Shown one piece after another: positions 24,616-30,116 of a stretch of DNA of 38,467 bases. The DNA is from a virus, in IMG/VR virus record IMGVR_UViG_3300050821_000425, positions 1 through 38,467 of that record; one strand, written 5' to 3'. The position numbers and the translations under genes are program-made. The notes below the pieces were generated by a model. It did no database searches, was not told the origin of the DNA, and saw only the letters and a program-made list of their open reading frames with translations. Position 1 is the stretch's first letter; each line of letters opens with the position of its first letter.

Positions 24616-24783
24616 TTAATCAATCTCCTTAACATCATCAACATTAAATTCAATATCAGCATTAGTCTCTGCCCAGGTGGAAATATCACCGTGGATCAGG
24701 TTCATAGCCAGGTCTTCAGCATCTACCTCAGTCGGTGCGTCAACCACTACAGAACCAGACAACTCAACTTCATATTTAGACAT
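24616..24783 (-). CDS. Small acidic protein, 55 residues
   Basis: An excellent ribosome site (CGGAGG, five bases from the ATG) precedes MSKYEVELSGSVVVDAPTEV. The product ends in the acidic FNVDDVKEID. It has a short beta hairpin and a helix, and resembles small phage proteins with an ExDAxDxExA pattern of unknown function. It directly precedes the SSB gene, and their stop and start nearly touch, so it is probably co-translated with SSB. Confidence 0.65.
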   Translation of the reverse strand: MSKYEVELSGSVVVDAPTEVDAEDLAMNLIHGDISTWAETNADIEFNVDDVKEID

Positions 24784-24910
24784 AATAACCTCCGAGTATA
24801 ATCATTGGCGGAATACGTTCGATCATGAATAGATCAGGTTCATCAATCTTCGTACAGAATGCGTGCCCATAAATGCACAGGTCTTCACTCAACTGGTCTG
24901 CAATCTTCAT
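24776..24910 (-). CDS. Small protein, 44 residues
   Basis: AAGGAAG sits six bases before the ATG. The product begins MKIADQLSEDLCIYGHAFCT and ends in hydrophobic MIILGGYYV. Its 3' end overlaps the next start by eight bases and its start follows the previous stop by two bases, so it is embedded in a coupled run. It has two Cys and one His but no clear metal site. Function is unknown. Confidence 0.6.
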   Translation of the reverse strand: MKIADQLSEDLCIYGHAFCTKIDEPDLFMIERIPPMIILGGYYV

Positions 24911-24912
24911 TC

Positions 24913-25134
24913 TTACTTCCTTCTTGTTACGTGATAACCCTCACAGTTAGCACAACGGTAGACGTAGATGTTTATTCCTGCTGAAGCGTACAGATGCTTT
25001 GATACTGCTGCAGCTTGCTTAAAACTCTTATACCTCCGTTTTCTGAGACAAGAGAACTTGAAGTACTGCCTACGGACAGACTCAATGTGTGAGATACCAG
25101 TTCGCGCCCATTGTATAGTCTTGACGATCATCAT
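24913..25134 (-). CDS. Small zinc-finger-like protein
   Basis: The 73-residue protein starts inside the polymerase 3' end (53-base overlap), with GGAG nine bases before the ATG. Cysteines at FSCLRK and in YVYRCANCEGYHVTRR, with the final Cys-x2-Cys-x3-His, give a common small phage/bacterial zinc-ribbon pattern; the middle is helical (SFKQAAAVSKHLYASAGI). It is probably a nucleic-acid-binding accessory protein. Confidence 0.65.
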   Translation of the reverse strand: MMIVKTIQWARTGISHIESVRRQYFKFSCLRKRRYKSFKQAAAVSKHLYASAGINIYVYRCANCEGYHVTRRK

Positions 25135-27439
25135 TCCAGTAGCTCCCTGCCATCGGACAGTTGAGTTTCAATTCCTCACCTGCCCACTTGATTGAGTCTG
25201 CGACTATCTGTGCAACTTCCAAACCAATCTCTTTATTTGGTACTTCTATCTGGTACTCATCATGAATAATATCAACTAAAAAGCTTTGTAGTTTATCGAG
25301 TCGGGGTGCGAAGTGGGTAGCAGCAAGTTTGATGATGATTGCCTCTCCACATTGGAGGTATCCGCTGGGGGCAAGGTGCTTTCGTTCGTCAATTGTATTT
25401 CCTGGAATTGGAACTCGTCGTCCGTCGAGGCCGATAAAATATCCTTGCTTAGCGTCACTTGGAGCGACCTTTCGCTTAACGTAATCAATCCCAGGATATT
25501 CCCGGAGCAAGAGAGCGAGAGCCTTCTCTGCTTCGTATCTTGAGCTATCCAGAATTTCCGCAAGCTTGCCAATGCCTGCACCAAGGAATGTAGAGAAGAG
25601 GAATTGCTTGGCTGCTTGTCTGGTCTTGCAGACAGGTCCAAAGAGGGTTTTATTAAAGGAATGTGTGTCGGTCTTATCGGCTTTTCGTCCATTAACAATT
25701 CTTTCAGTTAACTTAGGGTCGTTGATATAATGCGCAGCCACTCTGAATTGAATACTATCTGCGTCTACACCTAAAAGTAATCTTCCCTTTCCTGCAACCC
25801 ATAGAGATCGTAATTCTTTACCTAAATATTTAACTTGTCCTGTAGCGTTATCAAACTCTAAAGGAATGTTAGCTAGGTTAGGAGCCCTATGCGCCATCCT
25901 CATGGTCCAAGCGCCGATACCAGCAAACTCTGCATGGATACGACCGTCTGGGGAAAGGAGAGAAAGCCATTCGGTCAGTGTACGACGCCTGGACTCACGG
26001 AGGATACGCTTGGCAATCAAGCGGGCAGGAGGAGGGGCTTCGTAAAAGGTATTCTTTAGCTGATCCTTCAAATCTTTCAAACCATCCAAGGTATCCATTA
26101 CATAACTTGCAGAGAAGTCCACGAACATTGCCTGTGGCGTGACAATGATCAACCACAAGTTCTTTTCGTTCTCCACAAATCTTGCAACATCCTTGTTGTT
26201 CAGAAGACATCTGTTCAAAATCTTCAATAGAAATTCTATAATTTTTCCTGAGCTGTCGGTCTTTAGATGCTCTTGGATTTTTATAGTGTGCAGCAAGTGC
26301 TGCGGATTTAAGCTTATTACGGAACTCTTCGTTTGTTCTGTAACGTTCTCTACGGTACGCATTCTTTTGTAAACGACGTTCAGGTCTTTTATCGTATTTA
26401 CGATAATATTCTCTTCGTCGTTCTGAAGTTTTAAAAGGCATCTGTTCTTATCAATCAAACTCGCGAGATTATTTTCGTTGACTTTCCAACCGTACTTCTG
26501 AAACTTGATTAGTTTAGCAGATAATTCTGCTATGTCAAGATCTTTTTCTTCAGTTCGTGATCTCTTACACTTCGCCAATTCGCGTAGTGTCTTGATGTGT
26601 GTGTCAGTCTTGTCTGTCGGAGACCAGCCTGCTTGATTGAGTACTTCAATAACCTGCTTAGGAGATGCAGGATTAAACGGTTCGTAAACGAGTCGGGTAA
26701 AAGGACCACCGTTGTATTCTGATAAATCACCATCTTTAACGAACCTGAAATCACTTCGATTAAGAGTGCCGTATTTGGTAAGTTTTGGATGTACTTCTCG
26801 TATAGGCTTCGGTTTCGGTCTGAAGACCTCTTTAATCTCTGTGTCCAACCCATCTAACTCTCCTTTGACCTGGTTCAGAAGAACAGTAGCCTCAGAAGAA
26901 TTAAAAGCAAAGCCATGGTCGTGTACACTATTAAGAATAACCTGGAATTTATTCTCCAGTGTAATGCTTGGAAGCCAAGCAGGATCCATAATGTAATCCA
27001 GAAAATGTAGATAAACTTTATGGCCCAGATCAACGTCCCGTACACAGTAGTCCTCCATCTCTTGAGACCAGTGTGTGAAGTCGCTAAACCAGATCTTAGC
27101 TAGTTCAAACTCTACCCCATAAGATGCTAAGGAGTGTCCGTACTCACGAGAGTAATTAACTAAACGAGAGATAACCAGAGTATCAATTGTCCAGTCAATT
27201 CTAGGTAAAGACCAACCCAAAAGATTAACGAGGACAGGAAAATCAAACTCAAGAATGTTATGACCAATCCAAAGAGTGACACCGTCACTAAATTCGATAA
27301 AGCGTTTCTTAGCTTCTGCATCTGTAGTTAGGTTCCTAAATATATGGTACTGGCCTGTATCAATATCTTTACAGACGACAACCCAAATCTGTGTTGGGTC
27401 GTGTAATTTATCTGTCTCAATGTCAATTACACACTTCAA
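25082..27439 (-). CDS. Family A DNA polymerase with 3'-5' exonuclease and a 138-residue insert
   Basis: The 785-residue replicative polymerase begins at TTG, overlapping the previous TGA; upstream the frame is closed. Exonuclease motifs are DIETD near residue 6 and GHNILEFDFP near 59. Polymerase motif A is VDADSIQFR (Asp559), motif B R607-x3-K611-x3-F615 with LGAG, and motif C HDE (726-728). Motif A has Gln564 where most family A enzymes have Glu, and motif B has Phe where T7 has Tyr. Residues about 329-466 interrupt the usual join between NENNLASL and EAPPPARL in the thumb and correspond to an HNH gene read out of frame. Without them the length is about 647, near the usual size for related phage enzymes. 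Confidence 0.92.
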   Translation of the reverse strand: MKCVIDIETDKLHDPTQIWVVVCKDIDTGQYHIFRNLTTDAEAKKRFIEFSDGVTLWIGHNILEFDFPVLVNLLGWSLPRIDWTIDTLVISRLVNYSREYGHSLASYGVEFELAKIWFSDFTHWSQEMEDYCVRDVDLGHKVYLHFLDYIMDPAWLPSITLENKFQVILNSVHDHGFAFNSSEATVLLNQVKGELDGLDTEIKEVFRPKPKPIREVHPKLTKYGTLNRSDFRFVKDGDLSEYNGGPFTRLVYEPFNPASPKQVIEVLNQAGWSPTDKTDTHIKTLRELAKCKRSRTEEKDLDIAELSAKLIKFQKYGWKVNENNLASLIDKNRCLLKLQNDEENIIVNTIKDLNVVYKRMRTVENVTEQTKSSVISLNPQHLLHTIKIQEHLKTDSSGKIIEFLLKILNRCLLNNKDVARFVENEKNLWLIIVTPQAMFVDFSASYVMDTLDGLKDLKDQLKNTFYEAPPPARLIAKRILRESRRRTLTEWLSLLSPDGRIHAEFAGIGAWTMRMAHRAPNLANIPLEFDNATGQVKYLGKELRSLWVAGKGRLLLGVDADSIQFRVAAHYINDPKLTERIVNGRKADKTDTHSFNKTLFGPVCKTRQAAKQFLFSTFLGAGIGKLAEILDSSRYEAEKALALLLREYPGIDYVKRKVAPSDAKQGYFIGLDGRRVPIPGNTIDERKHLAPSGYLQCGEAIIIKLAATHFAPRLDKLQSFLVDIIHDEYQIEVPNKEIGLEVAQIVADSIKWAGEELKLNCPMAGSYWNDDRQDYTMGANWYLTH
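25995..26441 (-). CDS. Endonuclease VII-type HNH homing endonuclease nested in the polymerase gene
   Basis: The 148-residue frame lies wholly inside the DNA polymerase gene, shifted relative to it. The C-terminal half has the full family signature: Cys86-x2-Cys89, Asp98-His99, the HATGNVRGLL segment, Cys111-x2-Cys114 and Asn115. The N-terminal half is basic and helical (DNA binding). The last about 16 residues (from LRSPSSC) are an out-of-frame reading of polymerase sequence, so the insert brought no stop of its own. The ribosome site is weak (AAGA). Such enzymes spread by cutting uninserted alleles; here the target would be the polymerase thumb region. No room is left for an intron ribozyme. 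Confidence 0.85.
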   Translation of the reverse strand: MPFKTSERRREYYRKYDKRPERRLQKNAYRRERYRTNEEFRNKLKSAALAAHYKNPRASKDRQLRKNYRISIEDFEQMSSEQQGCCKICGERKELVVDHCHATGNVRGLLCKLCNGYLGWFERFEGSAKEYLLRSPSSCPLDCQAYPP

Positions 27440-27669
27440 TCAATAGGCCGATCTAATCCGTAATAGTGTTCATAAGGGTTGAAGCAATCCTTGTGGAAAT
27501 ACCAACTAGTACTGCCAAAGTCTAATTCTGCAGGAGGACCAAAGGTGAACAAGTCTTTCTCTTGAATAAACCCATTACACTTATGACAAGTAACCTTACC
27601 TCCGTGACTTGGATCGCTTACGTACGCGCTTAGCCTCAGCTCTTGCAAGTCTCTCTCGGTCTCGTTCAT
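27436..27669 (-). CDS. Zinc-ribbon-like small protein upstream of polymerase
   Basis: The 77-residue protein has GGAG seven bases before the ATG. CHKC at about residue 28 and a later His-x-x-Cys (YFHKDCF) could bind one zinc, with Phe/Trp-rich sequence between. The stop overlaps the TTG start of the polymerase, so polymerase translation probably depends on this gene. Its first 74 bases overlap another short gene in a different frame; the N-terminal 25 residues could be spurious if translation begins later. Confidence 0.6.
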   Translation of the reverse strand: MNETERDLQELRLSAYVSDPSHGGKVTCHKCNGFIQEKDLFTFGPPAELDFGSTSWYFHKDCFNPYEHYYGLDRPID

Positions 27670-27721
27670 CCATCAACTCCGGGTTAGCTCTACGATCAAG
27701 GACGTACTGGGATACGTTCAT
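27596..27721 (-). CDS. Small very basic protein, 41 residues
   Basis: GAGGAG lies eight bases before the ATG, one of the better sites in this block. The product opens MNVSQYVLDRRANPELMDER and ends in a run of Arg/Lys (KRVRKRSKSRR). It is an amphipathic helix with a cationic tail, probably binding nucleic acid or another protein. It overlaps the zinc-ribbon-like gene by 74 bases in another frame. Both frames have usable starts, so either or both may be translated. Confidence 0.55.
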   Translation of the reverse strand: MNVSQYVLDRRANPELMDERDRERLARAEAKRVRKRSKSRR

Positions 27722-27724
27722 GGT

Positions 27725-28399
27725 TCACTCCTCAAAGTTATCTATCGGCGCTTGGGTTTGTTGAATTCGAAGACTTTGTCTGATGACTGGGGTCGTCTGA
27801 AACTCAACGTAACGGGCGATAAGGTTATTCGGATGCTTCCATCCGATGTTGGATCCATCATCGACATGGCCGCAGTCAGGTCGTCTGAAACTACAACCAT
27901 CTCTAAGTCCCCACTTCTCCGCCAACGCAGAGACATGGTACATTGTCGGACTAGTTCGTCCCCATCCCGTTTGATCAAAGTCACAGGCGCCTCCATGGTA
28001 GTGGTTAGAGTTCGAGACGTGAGTTCCTACAGGAGCCCAACAACCGATGTGTTTAGGAGTATAACCTATTTTCACTAAGTCGTCAACAAATCCTTGGAAG
28101 TTCGGTACTAATTTTCTTTCCACGGTGATTGGTATTCCAGCGGCTGTGGGGACAGTAACCAAGTCTCCCGACCCTGCGGTAAGAACGGGAACGGTCGTTC
28201 GTCGAGTAGATAACTGTCTGCGACGGGACAATCTTCTATTACGGGCGGTTGAGTTGCTATGTCGTATAGTTGGTTGTACAGACCAATTGAAGCCAGTAGA
28301 CCAACTATTGCTAGTAACGTTATCTCGTGGTCGGTTATGCGCATTGCCTTCCCCCATTGTCAAGAGTAAAAGAACTCCTATTACAAGTCCCTTCAACAT
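27725..28399 (-). CDS. Secreted M15-type peptidase (D-Ala-D-Ala carboxypeptidase/endopeptidase fold)
   Basis: The 224-residue protein has GGGAGG five bases before the ATG. Residues 1-20 are a signal peptide (MLKGLVIGVLLLLTMGEGNA). Residues 21-95 are Ser/Thr/Arg-rich and poorly ordered. The catalytic domain (about 98-195) carries the M15 zinc signature SxHxxGxAxD as Ser131, His133 and Asp140, and a second His178 in CGHVDDG. It would cut peptide cross-links of the wall from the periplasm. It lies in the replication block, away from the lysis cassette, suggesting early action. Its disordered stretch overlaps a nested frame encoding a membrane protein. Confidence 0.8.
   Translation of the reverse strand: MLKGLVIGVLLLLTMGEGNAHNRPRDNVTSNSWSTGFNWSVQPTIRHSNSTARNRRLSRRRQLSTRRTTVPVLTAGSGDLVTVPTAAGIPITVERKLVPNFQGFVDDLVKIGYTPKHIGCWAPVGTHVSNSNHYHGGACDFDQTGWGRTSPTMYHVSALAEKWGLRDGCSFRRPDCGHVDDGSNIGWKHPNNLIARYVEFQTTPVIRQSLRIQQTQAPIDNFEE
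28108..28344 (-). CDS. Possible membrane protein nested in the M15 peptidase gene
   Basis: A 78-residue frame lies entirely within the peptidase gene, over its low-complexity linker. It opens MRITDHEITLLAIVGLLASI with a membrane helix at about residues 8-25, followed by a Pro-rich soluble tail (QPPVIEDCPVADSYLLDERP). Purine-rich GGGGGAAGG lies just before the ATG. The organisation recalls nested spanin genes, but there is no lipobox and the partner is not a spanin. The unusual Ser/Thr/Arg bias of the peptidase linker is what overprinting would produce. Translation is unproven. Confidence 0.4.
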   Translation of the reverse strand: MRITDHEITLLAIVGLLASIGLYNQLYDIATQPPVIEDCPVADSYLLDERPFPFLPQGRETWLLSPQPLEYQSPWKEN

Positions 28400-28411
28400 A
28401 CCAACCTCCCG

Positions 28412-28570
28412 TCATTGTCTGGCGGCCCTCAGATACTCTTGGTAAGCTCCTTCTTCAACCTTAATGGCAGGATCAAACATCCCGTCTTTGTTGTGTTCCT
28501 TAAACCACTTAACTGAATTTCTCAATAAAGACAAAGTGTTAAAAGTATTAAAATCAACTACGCTTCCCAT
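28412..28570 (-). CDS. Small protein, 52 residues
   Basis: GGAG sits six bases before the ATG. The product opens MGSVVDFNTFNTLSLLRNSV and continues WFKEHNKDGMFDP to EEGAYQEYLRAARQ. It is soluble and helical. It starts three bases after the previous stop and ends 13 bases before the peptidase start, so it is part of the same coupled run. Function is not recognised. Confidence 0.6.
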   Translation of the reverse strand: MGSVVDFNTFNTLSLLRNSVKWFKEHNKDGMFDPAIKVEEGAYQEYLRAARQ

Positions 28571-28573
28571 GCA

Positions 28574-28831
28574 CTACTCCAATAGGTCTAAGAAAGTCTT
28601 CTGAAAACAGAAGAGGTCGGGTATATGCCAGCAAACACTGTTATCCCCGTGATCAATAAGCTTCACGTATTTGCCAGTACTCCTCGCTAATACTTCTAAC
28701 TCCAATACATTCTTTGTGATGTTGTCCATACACAAGAACCTTGTACCGACAGGTAAAGGCGTTATCCAGTCCTTTACATGGTTAGGAGGACCAGGCCCTT
28801 GATCGTTATTTATCGCGAGTCTTGGTTCCAT
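28574..28831 (-). CDS. Small beta-barrel-like protein
   Basis: The 85-residue protein overlaps the previous gene by 26 bases. The middle (PLPVGTRFLCMDNITKNVLELEVL and YVKLIDHGDNSVCWHI) reads as an SH3- or Tudor-like small beta barrel of the sort common in phage regulatory proteins, and the C-terminus is helical. No enzyme motif is visible. The inference of fold is from strand pattern only. Confidence 0.6.
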   Translation of the reverse strand: MEPRLAINNDQGPGPPNHVKDWITPLPVGTRFLCMDNITKNVLELEVLARSTGKYVKLIDHGDNSVCWHIPDLFCFQKTFLDLLE

Positions 28832-29027
28832 TTGGCCACCTCAATCTTGCTCTGAATTTAGGAAAAGAAAGATGCTGTGATCTTCTTGCCCAAAGACCCG
28901 CGATAACTTTTAAATGAGCCCATCTTGTGCTTATTCCTGATTTATCTTCAGACCAGCTAACAATGTGCAAAGGCCATACACAAGGGAATCTATTCCAAAT
29001 GTCCTCCATCTTCTGTTTAAGGTTCAT
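28806..29027 (-). CDS. Small basic Trp-rich protein
   Basis: The 73-residue protein has GGAAG five bases before the ATG. It has seven Trp and many Arg/Lys (WNRFPCVWPLHIVSW, LWARRSQHLSFPKF), and the C-terminus ends TKTRDK. It overlaps both neighbours slightly. It probably binds nucleic acid or inhibits a host protein, but nothing in the sequence decides this. Confidence 0.55.
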   Translation of the reverse strand: MNLKQKMEDIWNRFPCVWPLHIVSWSEDKSGISTRWAHLKVIAGLWARRSQHLSFPKFRARLRWPNGTKTRDK

Positions 29028-29211
29028 GTCGACTTCCTTTAATAGGGTGCGGATGTCCTTTCCCTAACCGATTAAACATACCAATTACTGAACCTACATT
29101 TCTTTCTAGTTCTTCTGCAATATCTTTGGCAGTGTAGCCCAAACGCCTTAATTCAAGGACTTCATCAATTTCCTTTGTGGTCCAGGATTTACATTTGGTT
29201 CCCTCTTTCAT
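29017..29211 (-). CDS. GcrA-like helix-turn-helix protein
   Basis: The 64-residue protein has GGAGG eight bases before the ATG. WTTKEIDEVLELRRLGYTAKDIAEEL followed by VGSVIGMFNRLG closely follows the N-terminal helix-turn-helix of GcrA (W-T-x-E, then S-x-x-x-I-A-x-x-L, then N-A-V-I-G-K-V-H-R-L-G). GcrA is an alphaproteobacterial regulator that binds sigma70 and methylated DNA. This short form has only the DNA-binding part and could redirect host promoters or act as a generic SANT/HTH regulator. Confidence 0.65.
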   Translation of the reverse strand: MKEGTKCKSWTTKEIDEVLELRRLGYTAKDIAEELERNVGSVIGMFNRLGKGHPHPIKGSRHEP

Positions 29212-29224
29212 GGTAATCTCCTCC

Positions 29225-29266
29225 GCGTCTTGTGAACGCTCTCTGCGTTCGCGTTAAGGAAGACGC
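29225..29266 (-). other. Intercistronic two-part hairpin at the UDG 3' end
   Basis: GCGTCTT (29225-29231) pairs with AAGACGC (29260-29266). Inside it GAACGC (29234-29239) pairs with GCGTTC (29245-29250) around a 5-base loop. The structure covers the UDG stop codon and has no T-run, so it may stabilise or process the mRNA between the glycosylase and the GcrA-like gene. Confidence 0.45.
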
Positions 29267-29916
29267 CAATCAATCGGGTCTTGGCCTAACTCTACCAGCT
29301 TAGCATTCACTTGGGAGAAGAGTCTGGAACCCAAGAACGGTCGTGATCCTTTAAGTGCAGCTAATGGAGAAGGGTGAGAAAACGTGAATAAGCGATCAGA
29401 AGGATAATTGTTGACGAAAGTCCTAGCGAAAGAGCCAAGACAAACAACCACAGCTCCTTGCTCATTACATTTCTCCACTATTTCCTGAGTTAAGAAGTAC
29501 CATTCCCACCAGTCTCTGTGCGACGCGGGGAGTCCTGCTTGACATGTAGGAATTACATTCCAAAGCAAGACTCCTCGCGCAGCCCATGGCTTAAGACTTC
29601 CGGAGGAGGGGAACGGAAGCCCTAAGTCCTGAGAGTATTCTTTGAAGATGTTAAGGAGCGTCGGCGGATAGTTAACCGCATTACCCGGAATGCTAAACGC
29701 AATGCCCGTAGCCATATCTTGTGATGGATACGGGTCTTGTCCGAGAATAACCACATTAACCTTCTCAGGAGAAACAGCTTCAAGCGCAGCAAATAGATTT
29801 CCACGGTCAGGATTGTCCACAATGCCCTGTTCCAAGCGGTCACGGAGTCTCTCCTCTATTACTTGCCATTCCCCGGAGTCAAAGAACTTTAAGTTCCATT
29901 TAGAGAGACACATCAT
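29254..29916 (-). CDS. ung: Family 1 uracil-DNA glycosylase
   Basis: The 220-residue protein has all family 1 landmarks: the water-activating GQDPYP (Asp61), the PPTLLNIFKE segment, GVLLWNVIPT in place of GVLLLNTxLT, a VCLGSFA strand and the DNA-intercalating HPSPLAA loop (His181). It removes uracil from DNA and so starts base-excision repair. Phage copies are uncommon; it may protect phage DNA from deaminated cytosine or remove dUTP misincorporated during rapid synthesis. The start ATG overlaps the previous TGA. It sits between helicase and polymerase genes. Confidence 0.93.
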   Translation of the reverse strand: MMCLSKWNLKFFDSGEWQVIEERLRDRLEQGIVDNPDRGNLFAALEAVSPEKVNVVILGQDPYPSQDMATGIAFSIPGNAVNYPPTLLNIFKEYSQDLGLPFPSSGSLKPWAARGVLLWNVIPTCQAGLPASHRDWWEWYFLTQEIVEKCNEQGAVVVCLGSFARTFVNNYPSDRLFTFSHPSPLAALKGSRPFLGSRLFSQVNAKLVELGQDPIDWRLP

Positions 29917-30116
29917 TCCTCCTTGACACTTAGCCCCATCTCGATGAACTTCTTCTTCAAGTCATCTGTAGCCCCAAGAGGACGAAGGATGAACTTCTCT
30001 CCATTGTCTCTCTTGTAGATATCCATAAAAGAAATCTCAAACTCAATCTGAGCCCTCTTAGAGAGAGCAAAGAGTAGCGCAGACTTCTTGTTTCTCATGA
30101 TGATGACATCAACCAT
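29913..30116 (-). CDS. Small protein between helicase and UDG
   Basis: The 67-residue protein overlaps the helicase stop by eight bases and the UDG start by four. It is a mixed alpha/beta protein: AQIEFEISFMDIYKRDNGEK, then ILRPLGATDDLKKKFIEMGL. There are no catalytic or metal motifs. Position suggests a replication accessory co-translated with the helicase. The family is not recognised. Confidence 0.6.
   Translation of the reverse strand: MVDVIIMRNKKSALLFALSKRAQIEFEISFMDIYKRDNGEKFILRPLGATDDLKKKFIEMGLSVKEE

Noticed and set aside
26139-26372. + strand frame opposite the nested HNH gene
   Set aside because: It is the third possible frame over the same bases, with no motif and no ribosome site; only the polymerase and HNH frames are supported.
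26030-26460. Group I intron or intein in the polymerase gene
   Set aside because: The insert is almost filled by the HNH frame, leaving no space for a ribozyme core, and there is no Cys/Ser start or His-Asn end as an intein needs.
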